Shown piece after piece: positions 7,800-15,845 of a DNA stretch of 64,000 bases (position 1 is its first letter; each line of letters opens with the position of its first letter). The position numbers and the translations under genes are program-made. Under the pieces are notes generated by a model. That model was given only the letters and a program-made list of their open reading frames with translations, was not told the origin of the DNA and ran no database searches. The stretch is taken from positions 3,975,001 to 4,039,000 of the forward strand of contig CP099617.1 in NCBI GenBank assembly GCA_024072375.1, written 5' to 3'. This DNA is from Sphingomonadaceae bacterium OTU29LAMAA1 (GTDB lineage Bacteria > Pseudomonadota > Alphaproteobacteria > Sphingomonadales > Sphingomonadaceae).

Positions 7800-9140
7800 T
7801 CAGGCCGCGGCGCGCATGCGTTCCGCGCCCGCCATCGATACCGGACCTGCCGACAGCAGTTCCACCGTGACCAGATCGCCGATCACCGCATCGGTCATCA
7901 GGTGGACCGATTGCAGCCAGGGCGACTTGCCGAGCATCTGGCCGGGCAGCTTGCCGCGGCGTTCGATCAGCACGTCGCAGGTGCGGCCGACGCTTGCCTG
8001 ATTGAATGCCTGCTGGTCGCGACCCAGCGCCGCCTGCAACCGCTGGAGCCGCTCGTCCATCACCTCCGCCGGCACCGCGCCGGCCATGTCGGCGGCGGGC
8101 GTGCCGGGGCGGGGGCTGTATTTGAACGAATAGGCCTGGGCATAGCCGACCGCATCGACCAGCGCGATTGTCTCGGCGAACTCCGCCTCGGTTTCGCCGG
8201 GGAAGCCGACGATGAAGTCGCCCGACAGCGCGATGTCCGGCCGCACCGCGCGCACGCGGTCGAGGAGGCGGAGGTAGCTCGCGGTGTCGTGGTTGCGGTT
8301 CATCGCCTTCAGGACGCGGTCGCTGCCCGCCTGAACCGGCAGATGGAGGAACGGCATCAGGCTCTCGACTTCACCGTGCGCCTCGATCAGTCCTTGCGCC
8401 ATGTCGTTGGGATGGCTGGTGGTGTAGCGGATGCGGACGAGGCCGGGAATGCGATCGAGCACCCGGATCAGGTCGTGCAGCCCGCGACCGTCATCGGACC
8501 ATGCATTGACGTTCTGGCCCAGCAGCGTGATCTCGCGCGCGCCGGCATCGACCAGCGCCTTCGCCTCGTCGACGATCGCCGCGAACGGACGACTGACCTC
8601 CGCACCGCGGGTGTAGGGGACGACGCAATAGGTGCAGAATTTGTCGCACCCTTCCTGCACCGTCAGAAACGCGGACGGCCCGACCTTGCGGCGGGCCGGC
8701 AGGCTACCGAACTTCGACAGCAGCGGCATGTCGGTATCGAGGCTGGGGGTGCCGGACGCGGCCTGCGCGACCAGGTGCGGCAGGTTGTGATAGGCCTGCG
8801 GACCGACGACGACGTCGACCCTGGCGCGGCGGACGATCTCGTCGCCCTCCGCCTGCGCGACGCAACCGGCGACTGCGATCATCGGGGCGGCGCGATCGGC
8901 GCGCCGCGCGTCCTTTCGCAACCGGCCGATATCCGAATAGACTTTTTCTGTCGCGCGTTCGCGGATGTGGCAGGTGTTGAGCACGACGAGGTCGGCGGCG
9001 CCCGCATCATCCGTTGCGGTCATGCCATCCGCCGCCATCAATTCGGCCATGCGCTCGCCGTCGTAGACGTTCATCTGGCAGCCGAACGATTTGACGTGAA
9101 AGGTTTTCGGGCCGGTCCTGGGGGTGTCCGCAACAGTCAT
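7800..9140 (-). CDS. miaB: tRNA-2-methylthio-N6-dimethylallyladenosine synthase MiaB
   Basis: About 446 residues. This radical-SAM methylthiotransferase adds the 2-methylthio group to i6A37 of tRNAs. The UPF0004 domain carries three cluster cysteines (SFGCQMN, LNTCHIRE, AGCVAQ). The radical-SAM cluster motif is CDKFCTYC in EGCDKFCTYCVVPYTRG, and a C-terminal TRAM domain holds roughly the last 65 residues (CDVLIERRGKLPGQML). Two ATGs are possible, at 9140 and 9152; neither has a clear ribosome site. It heads the miaB-phoH-ybeY block and depends on iron-sulfur clusters such as those made by the SUF operon at 24.8-30.8 kb. Confidence 0.96.
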   Translation of the reverse strand: MTVADTPRTGPKTFHVKSFGCQMNVYDGERMAELMAADGMTATDDAGAADLVVLNTCHIRERATEKVYSDIGRLRKDARRADRAAPMIAVAGCVAQAEGDEIVRRARVDVVVGPQAYHNLPHLVAQAASGTPSLDTDMPLLSKFGSLPARRKVGPSAFLTVQEGCDKFCTYCVVPYTRGAEVSRPFAAIVDEAKALVDAGAREITLLGQNVNAWSDDGRGLHDLIRVLDRIPGLVRIRYTTSHPNDMAQGLIEAHGEVESLMPFLHLPVQAGSDRVLKAMNRNHDTASYLRLLDRVRAVRPDIALSGDFIVGFPGETEAEFAETIALVDAVGYAQAYSFKYSPRPGTPAADMAGAVPAEVMDERLQRLQAALGRDQQAFNQASVGRTCDVLIERRGKLPGQMLGKSPWLQSVHLMTDAVIGDLVTVELLSAGPVSMAGAERMRAAA

Positions 9141-9277
9141 GCGCGGGCGCATACAGGATGCGGCGGCCGGGGACCAGCGTTCTGCCAGGACCCGGCCTCA
9201 TGCTTCGATCGGCCACGAAACGCATGGCCTGCCGCATCGAATCGTGGAACGATACCGCGTCGACGCAGGAGGAGCCG

Positions 9278-10213
9278 ATGAACAGCCGGATGGTACATGG
9301 CGTGGTCCTGACGATCGCGATCGGCCTTTCCGCCGGCCTGTGGGCGCAACGCGCCCCGAAGGTGCCGACGCCTTCGGGACCCGACATCATCGTCAATGGC
9401 GGAACACCGCGCATGATCGCAGGATTGTGGACGTTCCAGTCGGGAATGCGCGTCACCGAAGCGCAGCCCGGACAGCGGATGGCGTCGCCGCCGCGGCTCG
9501 GCACCACCTGGACTCGCTGTATCGGCGATGGCGACACGGCTGCGATCGTCGATCAATTGATTGGCGCGGAGGCGATGTTCGATGGCGCGCAGAGCTGTTC
9601 GCGCTTCGGCCTGTCGATCACCAGCAATCGGGTCAGCGGCAGCCGCCATTGCAGCCACATGGGCACATGGGGACTCATTTCGGACGACACGCGCCTGAAT
9701 GCCCGGATCGCCGAGACGACGCTGGCGGCGCGATATCGCCAGAAGGCGAGTTTTCAGGGCGAAACCCTGTCGAGCGCGCGCTGGGCGGTAGAGGGCAGGC
9801 GGGTCGGCGATTGTCCGGGTGCCACTTTGGCCGCGCCGGCATCCCAGCAGGACGGCATTCCGACCGGCCCGCTGCCGAGCGAACCCGATCACCAGCCCGC
9901 GGCCGAATTCTCCACGATTGAGCCCGCAAAGGCACCGCCACCGGCGCCTTCCGTCGCGGCCGAACAGGCAGACGACATCGTCGTGATCGCCCGCAAACTG
10001 CGCAAATTGCGGCTACACTACGCGAGCACCGGACGGGCTTTGCGGTGGTGTCACACCGATATTTCCAGCGGCGATCCGCGGCTCGACCGGATCGGCTGCG
10101 CGATGGTGCGGGCATGCGTCCACGATGGTCATGACGAACCCACGGCGGCGCTGGCCTGCGTCAATCGCCGCGTCGATCTGCTCGTTCCGGTTGCGGCCCA
10201 TGGCACCGAGTGA
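9278..10213 (+). CDS. Exported two-part protein with DUF3617-like domain
   Basis: About 311 residues from the ATG at 9278, chosen for the strong AGGAGG seven bases upstream. A signal peptide (VLTIAIGLSAGLWA) leads into a DUF3617-like region, where GLWTFQSGMRV and a cysteine pattern ending in VEGRRVGDC resemble that family. A proline-rich linker (KAPPPAPSVAAEQ) follows. The C-terminal part begins DDIVVIARKLRKLR and contains SSGDPRLDRIGC and further cysteines. It is probably periplasmic. It lies divergent from miaB and is followed by an outer membrane protein gene. No biochemical role is known to me for either part. Confidence 0.7.
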   Translation: MNSRMVHGVVLTIAIGLSAGLWAQRAPKVPTPSGPDIIVNGGTPRMIAGLWTFQSGMRVTEAQPGQRMASPPRLGTTWTRCIGDGDTAAIVDQLIGAEAMFDGAQSCSRFGLSITSNRVSGSRHCSHMGTWGLISDDTRLNARIAETTLAARYRQKASFQGETLSSARWAVEGRRVGDCPGATLAAPASQQDGIPTGPLPSEPDHQPAAEFSTIEPAKAPPPAPSVAAEQADDIVVIARKLRKLRLHYASTGRALRWCHTDISSGDPRLDRIGCAMVRACVHDGHDEPTAALACVNRRVDLLVPVAAHGTE

Positions 10214-10267
10214 CACGACCCGCGCTTCCCGCTCGCCAAGCCGGCGAAATCCTGTACCGTCATCGGC

Positions 10268-11065
10268 ATGACGACATATCGCCCGATCGCTTTTGCCCTG
10301 CTGGCCGCTGCCGGTTGCGGTATCCTGCCCGCCGCCGCGCAGGACGCGCCGCGCGAACCGCGCCGCACGCGCGTCACGCTGGGGCCGCAACTGGTCCCGA
10401 GGTATCCCGGATCCGATTCGCTCGGCCTGCGTCCGTTTGTCGACGTATCGCGGACCAGCGGCGACACGCCTTTCGCGTTCGAGGCGCCCGATGAAAGCGC
10501 CGGCTTCCCGGTGATCCGCGATGGCCGCTTCCAGTTCGGTCCCGCGATCGGTTTCGAAGGGAAGCGACGCAGCCGCGACGTGGGCGGTGCGCTGCCCAAG
10601 GTCGGCTTTACTGTCGAACTGGGCGGCTTCGCGCAATATGCGGTGACCGACGCCGTCCGTCTGCGGGCGGAAGTGCGTCATGGGATCGGTGGCCACAAGG
10701 GTCTGATCGGTGTGGTCGGCGGCGACTATATCGCGCGCGATGGCGACCGTTGGCTGTTCTCGATCGGGCCGCGGGTCACCGTGTCGAACGGCCGCTACAA
10801 TCGCGCCTATTTCGGCATCGCGCCCGTCGACGCGGTGCGTTCCGGCCTGCCGGCGTTCCGCGCGGGCAGCGGTATACAGGCGGTCGGGGCGACGGCCGGG
10901 CTGCTGCGCCAGCTCACGCCGCGCTGGGGCGCATATGGCTATGCCAAATACGACCGGCTGGTGGACGACGCTGGTCGATCGCCGGTGGTGCGTGCGTTCG
11001 GATCGCGCAACCAGCTGTCGGGCGGCGTGGCGCTGACCTATACTTTCGGTGCCGGGGTCGACTGA
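10268..11065 (+). CDS. MipA/OmpV-family outer membrane protein
   Basis: 265 residues with a clear signal peptide ending PAAAQ near residue 25. The mature chain fits the MipA/OmpV family: an early GPQLVPRYPGSDSLGLRP segment, repeated amphipathic strands (FQFGPAIGFEG, VELGGFAQYAV), GIGGHKGLIG, and an aromatic end region (LTYTF) followed by a few residues. In E. coli MipA scaffolds murein enzymes; many homologues are simply small beta-barrels. The 3' end overlaps plsC, on the other strand, by 28 bases. Confidence 0.85.
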   Translation: MTTYRPIAFALLAAAGCGILPAAAQDAPREPRRTRVTLGPQLVPRYPGSDSLGLRPFVDVSRTSGDTPFAFEAPDESAGFPVIRDGRFQFGPAIGFEGKRRSRDVGGALPKVGFTVELGGFAQYAVTDAVRLRAEVRHGIGGHKGLIGVVGGDYIARDGDRWLFSIGPRVTVSNGRYNRAYFGIAPVDAVRSGLPAFRAGSGIQAVGATAGLLRQLTPRWGAYGYAKYDRLVDDAGRSPVVRAFGSRNQLSGGVALTYTFGAGVD

Positions 11066-11775
11066 GCGTTCTCGATCGCGGCGCGTGCTTGTGAGGCGAT
11101 CGCCTTGCGATTGCCGGCTTCGGCCGGATCGAACGGGGCGAGCGCGTGCAGCGTCACCGCGAACGTTCCGCGCCGCCGCAGTACCCGCAGTGCATGCGAC
11201 TGCCCCGGCTCGTCGCCCACCCAGGCGAGATCGTCCGTCGCCGTACCATAATCGACGCGCATCGGCTGCACCCGCACGCCCGCCGGCGGCGGATCGAGCG
11301 CGGCCAATAGCGCCGCCTTGAACGGCAGCAGGGTGACGCCGTCGCCGGTGGTGCCTTCGGGAAAGATGGTCACTGCCCGGCTTGCGCCCAACGCCTCGCG
11401 CAGGCGGGCGATCTGCGCGGATACCTGCAACCGGTCGTCCCGACTGACGAAGATCGTACGGTTCAGCGTGCACAGCCAGCCGACCAGCGGCACATGCCGC
11501 AATTCGCCCTTGGCGACGAAGCTACTGCCGGTCGCCCCCGCAATCGCCAGGATGTCGATCCAGCTCAGGTGATTGGCGAGGAATACGACATCGCGGCGCA
11601 ACGGCACGCCGATCACCCGCACCCGCGCGCCGGCGATCCGCGCGACCAGCCCGAGAAACAACCGCGGCCACGGCGATTGCAGGCGCAGCAGCCGCCACAG
11701 CCCATGCATGCAAAGCGCCCCGAGCAACGCCAGCACCAGCGCCAGCAGCCGGGCAGCAAGCCGCAGGTTCGCCAT
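11038..11775 (-). CDS. plsC: 1-acyl-sn-glycerol-3-phosphate acyltransferase (PlsC family)
   Basis: 245 residues. An N-terminal hydrophobic segment (LLALVLALLGALC) anchors the protein to the inner membrane. The acyltransferase motifs are present: NHLSWID (the NHX4D catalytic motif), FVSRDDR, and FPEGTT. The enzyme makes phosphatidic acid from lysophosphatidic acid. The ATG at 11775 is used; a TTG one codon earlier is also possible. It follows fur by 25 bases on the same strand and runs convergent into the MipA-family gene. Confidence 0.93.
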   Translation of the reverse strand: MANLRLAARLLALVLALLGALCMHGLWRLLRLQSPWPRLFLGLVARIAGARVRVIGVPLRRDVVFLANHLSWIDILAIAGATGSSFVAKGELRHVPLVGWLCTLNRTIFVSRDDRLQVSAQIARLREALGASRAVTIFPEGTTGDGVTLLPFKAALLAALDPPPAGVRVQPMRVDYGTATDDLAWVGDEPGQSHALRVLRRRGTFAVTLHALAPFDPAEAGNRKAIASQARAAIENAQSTPAPKV

Positions 11776-11800
11776 CAATCCGACGCCACCCGCGCGCGGA

Positions 11801-12229
11801 TCACTGCTTGCGGTCGAGGCTGACGCCGTACAGCTCCATGCGGTGATCGACGAGGCGGAAGCCCAGCTTTTCCGCGATCGCTTTTTGCAGTTGCTCCAGT
11901 TCCGGATCGACGAACTCGATCACCTTGCCGGTCTCTACGTCGATCAGGTGATCGTGATGCGCCTCCGGAGAGGGTTCGTAGCGGGCGCGACCGTCGCCGA
12001 AATCGTGGCGGTCGAGGATTCCCGCCTCTTCGAACAGCCGCACCGTGCGATAGACGGTGGCGATCGAGATACCCGGATCGATCGCCGAGGCGCGCTCATA
12101 GACCTTCTCGACATCGGGATGGTCTTCGGCTTCGGACAGCACGCGTGCGATGACGCGACGCTGCTCGGTGATGCGCAGGCCCTTCTGGTTGCAGAGGGCT
12201 TCGAGATCGATCTTGCGGGGCATCCGCAT
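11801..12229 (-). CDS. fur: Fur-family metal-dependent transcriptional regulator
   Basis: 142 residues. A winged helix (residues about 10-80, ISIATVYRTVRLFEEAG) is followed by the dimerisation domain with the regulatory metal site (AHHDHLIDVETGKVIEF, later VDHRMELYG). Only one cysteine is present, so the structural CxxC zinc site of E. coli Fur is missing, as is common in alphaproteobacterial Fur/Mur proteins. It probably reports iron status and represses uptake genes such as the TonB receptors. A long inverted repeat stands just upstream. Two in-frame ATGs (12229 and 12223) are possible. Confidence 0.94.
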   Translation of the reverse strand: MRMPRKIDLEALCNQKGLRITEQRRVIARVLSEAEDHPDVEKVYERASAIDPGISIATVYRTVRLFEEAGILDRHDFGDGRARYEPSPEAHHDHLIDVETGKVIEFVDPELEQLQKAIAEKLGFRLVDHRMELYGVSLDRKQ

Positions 12230-12244
12230 GATGTAGTGCAGGAG

Positions 12245-12280
12245 GCTTGTTGCGAAAAGCGAAACCGACTCGCAACAAGC
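12245..12280. promoter_or_regulatory. Perfect 11-bp inverted repeat between rimI and fur
   Basis: GCTTGTTGCGA (12245-12255) is repeated inverted as TCGCAACAAGC (12270-12280) with a 14-base loop. It begins one base after the rimI stop and ends 15 bases before the fur start. It lacks a T-run, so it may be an mRNA hairpin or an operator controlling fur rather than a simple terminator. Confidence 0.65.
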
Positions 12281-12281
12281 G

Positions 12282-12749
12282 CTAAACGGCGCGGCGATAG
12301 GTATGGGCGTCGAACACCTGTCCGGTCTTGCCGCGATAATAGCCCCGCCGCTCGCCCACCTTGGCGAAGCCCTGCGCGACGTACAGCTTCATCGCCTCGT
12401 TGCCCGCACGCACCTCAAGATGCAGATCGACGATGCCGCCCGCCTGCGCTTCGGCGATGACCGCGCGCAACAGCGCGGTGGCGATGCCGCGGCGACGGCA
12501 TGCGGGATCGACCGCCAGCAACAACAGTTCCGCTTCGTCCGCGACGCTGCGTACCATCGCGAAGCCCGCGGCCCGGTCGTCGACGAACGCCAGCGTCAGG
12601 CGCACGCCGGGCATTGCGAGCACGCCCATGCACTGGTTGCGCGTCCACGCCTCGCCGTACCGCGGGTCGAACGCGGCGACCATCAGCGTATCGACGATGG
12701 CGGCGTCGCGCGCATCGCCGGTACGCAGCAGGACCTGACGCGTCGCCAT
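12282..12749 (-). CDS. rimI: Ribosomal protein S18 alanine N-acetyltransferase (RimI-type GNAT)
   Basis: 155 residues of GNAT fold. The acetyl-CoA binding segment is LAVDPACRRRGIATALL, followed by HLEVRAGNEAMKLYVAQGF, the usual RimI end pattern. It acetylates the N-terminal alanine of S18 or related targets. The start codon shares one base with the tsaB stop (TGATG), so the two are translationally coupled, a conserved tsaB-rimI pairing. Confidence 0.92.
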   Translation of the reverse strand: MATRQVLLRTGDARDAAIVDTLMVAAFDPRYGEAWTRNQCMGVLAMPGVRLTLAFVDDRAAGFAMVRSVADEAELLLLAVDPACRRRGIATALLRAVIAEAQAGGIVDLHLEVRAGNEAMKLYVAQGFAKVGERRGYYRGKTGQVFDAHTYRRAV

Positions 12750-13408
12750 CAGGCCACAACGCCGGCAGCGGGCGGCTTGCCGCCGGGCAGCTTCGCATCG
12801 GGTGCGCGACCATAGAGCGGACGGGGCGGCAGCGTGGCCAGCGCATCCGGTAGCAGCAAAGCGTCGGCAGCGTTCGGCAGGGCCGGCGTACCGGCAAGGT
12901 CGGGCGCGACCTGTTGCAGCCAGCGGACGCCGTTACCCACCGGATGACGCCCGGCGAGCGCTTCGATCGCGGCCTCCGGCTTGCGCGAGGCCAGCGTGTC
13001 GAGCGGGACGGCGCCGGGGGCGAAGGCTTGCATGAACACCTCGCCATGCCCGCCTTCCAGCATGACGGCGATATCACGGCCCTCTCCGGCGGCGAAGGCG
13101 GCGGCGGCGATCAGCGAGAGGCTGGAATAGCCATGCACGTCCGCGTCCCAGCCAAGGGCGAGGCCACGGGCAGCGGCGATACCGACGCGCAGGCCGGTGA
13201 AGCTGCCCGGGCCGACATCGACCAGAATATGCGCGGCGCGACCGCCATCGGGCAGATCCGCGATCATCGGCAGCAATTGTTCGGCATGACCCCGACCGAC
13301 TTCGCGGTGCGCGGCGGCGATGACCACGCCCCCCTCGATCAGCGCGACCGAGCAAGCGGCGGTCGCGGTATCGATCACGAGCGTGCGGGGGGAAGGGTTG
13401 TCGGTCAT
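12749..13408 (-). CDS. tsaB: tRNA threonylcarbamoyladenosine biosynthesis protein TsaB
   Basis: 219 residues starting MTDNPSPRTLVIDTAT at 13408; an upstream in-frame start at 13423 is less likely. The actin-like ATPase fold is visible in LVIDTATAACSVAL, the HAEQLLPMI segment, and VGPGSFTGLRVGIAAARGLA. TsaB scaffolds TsaD and TsaE for t6A37 synthesis in tRNA. It is followed directly by rimI. Confidence 0.94.
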   Translation of the reverse strand: MTDNPSPRTLVIDTATAACSVALIEGGVVIAAAHREVGRGHAEQLLPMIADLPDGGRAAHILVDVGPGSFTGLRVGIAAARGLALGWDADVHGYSSLSLIAAAAFAAGEGRDIAVMLEGGHGEVFMQAFAPGAVPLDTLASRKPEAAIEALAGRHPVGNGVRWLQQVAPDLAGTPALPNAADALLLPDALATLPPRPLYGRAPDAKLPGGKPPAAGVVA

Positions 13409-13492
13409 AGACTTGGCTGGCACCCGCTTTGCGACAGGCGGCGAGGGGACACAAGCGGGTGATGTGCGATCGCGCAGCGGGCGACGCCGCGC

Positions 13493-13519
13493 GTCACCCC
13501 GGAACCCATCCGGAGTGAC
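13493..13519. terminator. Hairpin after rutE
   Basis: GTCACCCCGGA pairs with TCCGGAGTGAC with one mismatch and a 5-base loop. It lies ten bases past the rutE stop on the minus strand and so could end the nfu-rutE transcript. The arm matches the inverted repeat at 1441-1546. Confidence 0.55.
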
Positions 13520-13528
13520 GGGGAACCG

Positions 13529-14122
13529 TCAGGCGATCGTATTGAACTTCGCGAACGACGGCCGGGGCAGGCGATCGTACACGCTCGCCGGGTCACCATA
13601 GCCCAGCGTCGAGATGAAGTTGGTCCGCACCCCCGGCCGGTCGGCAAGGAACGCCTTGTCGACGGCGCCCTGGTCGAAACCGGACATCGGGCCGGTATCC
13701 AGCCCGAGTGCGCGCGCGGCGATGATGAAATAGGCACCCTGCAGAGTCGAATTGCGGAATGCCGATGCTTCACGCAATTCGGTATTGCCGTCGAACCATG
13801 CCTTGGCATCGGTATGCGGAAACAGCTCTGGCAGATGCTCGTGAAACTCGACGTCCATCGCGATGATGACGCTGACCGGGGCCTTCAGGATCTTGGGCTG
13901 GTTCTGCGCCGACGTACAGGCGGCGAGCTTCGCCTTCGCCTCTTCGCTGACGCACCAGATCAGCCGTGCTGGCAGCTGGTTCGCCGATGTCGGCCCCCAT
14001 TTCATCAGGTCCCAGATCGCGTGCAGCTGTTCCTCCGCCACCGGGCGGTCGGTATAGCCGTTATAGCTGCGCGCGGTGCGGAAGATGCGATCGAGCGCTT
14101 CGTCGTTCAACACATCCGGCAT
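13529..14122 (-). CDS. rutE: Malonic semialdehyde reductase / nitroreductase-family protein (RutE-like)
   Basis: 197 residues. The sequence follows E. coli RutE closely: LMKWGPTSAN, LFPHTDAKAWF, ASAFRNSTLQGAYFI and ALGLDTGPMSGFDQ. RutE-type flavoproteins reduce malonic semialdehyde to 3-hydroxypropionate in pyrimidine catabolism. No other rut gene is nearby, so the true substrate here is uncertain and a general nitroreductase role is possible. Its ATG shares one base with the stop of the nfu gene (TGATG), suggesting coupled translation. Confidence 0.88.
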   Translation of the reverse strand: MPDVLNDEALDRIFRTARSYNGYTDRPVAEEQLHAIWDLMKWGPTSANQLPARLIWCVSEEAKAKLAACTSAQNQPKILKAPVSVIIAMDVEFHEHLPELFPHTDAKAWFDGNTELREASAFRNSTLQGAYFIIAARALGLDTGPMSGFDQGAVDKAFLADRPGVRTNFISTLGYGDPASVYDRLPRPSFAKFNTIA

Positions 14123-14697
14123 CAGACGGCCCTCACTTCGGTGACTTCGGGGACATAGTATTTCAGTAGCTGCTCGATGCCGCTCTTCAGCGTCGCGCTC
14201 GACGACGGGCAGCCGGCACACGCGCCCTGCATCCGCAGGAACACCTTGCCCTTGTCGAAGCCGCGATAGACGATATCGCCGCCGTCGTTCGCCACCGCCG
14301 GGCGCACGCGCGTGTCGATCAGTTCGCGGATCTGGGCGATGATCTCGGCGTCGGCGGGATCGTCGGTAGTGACCTCCTCTTCCGCACCCGGCACGCTGAA
14401 GCCGGCGCTACCCTGACGGAACAGCGGCATGTTCGCAGCGAAATGGTCGAGCAGGATGGCGAGCACGTCGGGCTTCAGGCTGTGCCATTCGACGCCCGGC
14501 GCGGCGGTGACCGACACGAAGTCCCGGCCGAAGAACACGCCGGTCACGTCGCCGAGCGCGAACAGCATCTCGGCGAGCGGACTCGCGTCTGCTTCCTCCG
14601 GCGTCGCGAAATCGCGCGTCCCGGCGTCCATGACGATCCGGCCCGGCAAGAACTTGAGGGTCGCCGGATTGGGGGTGGTTTCGGTCTCGATCAGCAT
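14122..14697 (-). CDS. NfuA-type iron-sulfur cluster carrier (Nfu_N + NifU C-terminal)
   Basis: 191 residues from MLIETETTPNPATLKFLPG, the canonical opening of Nfu proteins (ATG 14697; another ATG three codons upstream). The Nfu N-terminal domain covers residues 1-90. The C-terminal NifU domain has the cluster ligands in GACAGCPSS near residue 165. It receives Fe-S clusters from the SUF machinery and hands them to targets such as MiaB-type enzymes. Confidence 0.93.
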   Translation of the reverse strand: MLIETETTPNPATLKFLPGRIVMDAGTRDFATPEEADASPLAEMLFALGDVTGVFFGRDFVSVTAAPGVEWHSLKPDVLAILLDHFAANMPLFRQGSAGFSVPGAEEEVTTDDPADAEIIAQIRELIDTRVRPAVANDGGDIVYRGFDKGKVFLRMQGACAGCPSSSATLKSGIEQLLKYYVPEVTEVRAV

Positions 14698-14770
14698 GCC
14701 TGCCATGTGGACCGTGGCGACCGGTGGATCAAGCGCCGACCGGGAAAGGGATTGTTTCCGGGTGCAACCC

Positions 14771-14796
14771 ATTCCTCCCTCCGGCGGGTGAGGAAT
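14771..14796. repeat. Small hairpin between LpxO-like gene and nfu
   Basis: ATTCCTC and GAGGAAT form a short stem around a CCTCCGGCGGGT core. It resembles the CTCC-rich palindromes near 18.8 and 19.2 kb and may act as a weak terminator. Confidence 0.4.
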
Positions 14797-14804
14797 GAAG
14801 GGGG

Positions 14805-15539
14805 TTAGGCCTCCAGCCCTTTCACCGCCGCATTCCAGCTGGCGATATTCTCGCGCGCTTCCTGTACGAACGCCGACCTCCGTACGAACCCCAGAAAGAA
14901 ATCCGCAAACCATTTGCCCGGATTGCGCAACGGCCGCTCGAACTGCACCAGCAACACCACGCGCGTGCCTGCGGTGTCGTTCCAAACCTCGTGATCATAG
15001 GTGTCGTCGAAGACGAGCGTCTCGCCCTCCGCCCAGCGGACGACACGATCGGCTACCCGCATCCGGACGTCGCCGTCGCGCGGCACGATCAGGCCCAGGT
15101 GACAGGTGATGAGCCCCTTGGTCACGCCGCGGTGTGCCGGGATGTGCGTGCCGGGCGCGAGGATCGAGAAGAACGCGCTGTTAAGTCCCGGAATACGCTC
15201 GACCAGCGCCTGCGTCCGCGGGCAGCGGGCCAGGTTGTCGTCGATCGGATAGCCGTAGCCCCACAGGAAGAACGAGCGCCACTTGCCGACCTCGGCGATC
15301 GAGCGGTGGTCGGGCGAGATCGTGGCAAGGCTGGGCGCCGCCTCGCCACGGGTCACGGCGATCGCCTCGTCGCGGATGTCCTCCCACGATTCGCGGAGCA
15401 GCGCGGTCCAGGCGAAGTCGCGGACGTCGAGTACCGGATCGTTGGCAACCAGCGACGACGACGCGATCAGCCGGTCGAAAGCGCCGCGCAAATGCTTGCC
15501 GATCCGGATGATGAGTGGACGGCCACGCTCCGCCGCCAT
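14805..15539 (-). CDS. Aspartyl/asparaginyl beta-hydroxylase family protein (LpxO-like)
   Basis: About 244 residues from the ATG at 15539; upstream in-frame ATGs at 15584 and 15656 cannot be excluded because none has a clear ribosome site. The Fe(II)/2-oxoglutarate dioxygenase core is visible: NSAFFSILAPGTHIPAHRG, ITCHLGLIVP, and GETLVFDDTYDHEVWN, giving the conserved iron-binding histidines and the region for 2-oxoglutarate. LpxO members 2-hydroxylate the secondary myristate of lipid A. Sphingomonads lack lipid A but carry 2-hydroxymyristate in sphingolipids, so sphingolipid acyl hydroxylation is a reasonable guess. Confidence 0.85.
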   Translation of the reverse strand: MAAERGRPLIIRIGKHLRGAFDRLIASSSLVANDPVLDVRDFAWTALLRESWEDIRDEAIAVTRGEAAPSLATISPDHRSIAEVGKWRSFFLWGYGYPIDDNLARCPRTQALVERIPGLNSAFFSILAPGTHIPAHRGVTKGLITCHLGLIVPRDGDVRMRVADRVVRWAEGETLVFDDTYDHEVWNDTAGTRVVLLVQFERPLRNPGKWFADFFLGFVRRSAFVQEARENIASWNAAVKGLEA

Positions 15540-15845
15540 CGGCGCGGACGACGCGCCGGACACCACGGCGTGATCCGGCACCATGCGGGCGGGGCAGGGC
15601 GCCTCGCCCGATTGCCGCCACATTGCGGGCGCCGCTTGCTTCGTTCCGACCGTCATCACACGCACCATCACCGAGTCGAGCCGAAATCATGCGTCCGGCC
15701 ATGTTCTGGATCGGTCAGCTAAGCGCCGGCTGGGGCAAAATGATGACCGAAACGGGGGGATTGGGGCGATCCGTTGCCGCGATCACGGGCATCGTGACAG
15801 GGATCGGGTGGCGGCGGCGGGCGGCAGGCGCTACATGCGGGGTCT
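15540..15845. other. Divergent intergenic region, no gene seen
   Basis: Separates the LpxO-like gene from the M16 peptidase gene. It may hold the N-terminal extension of the former and the promoters of both. I see no convincing repeat or RNA structure. Confidence 0.5.
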
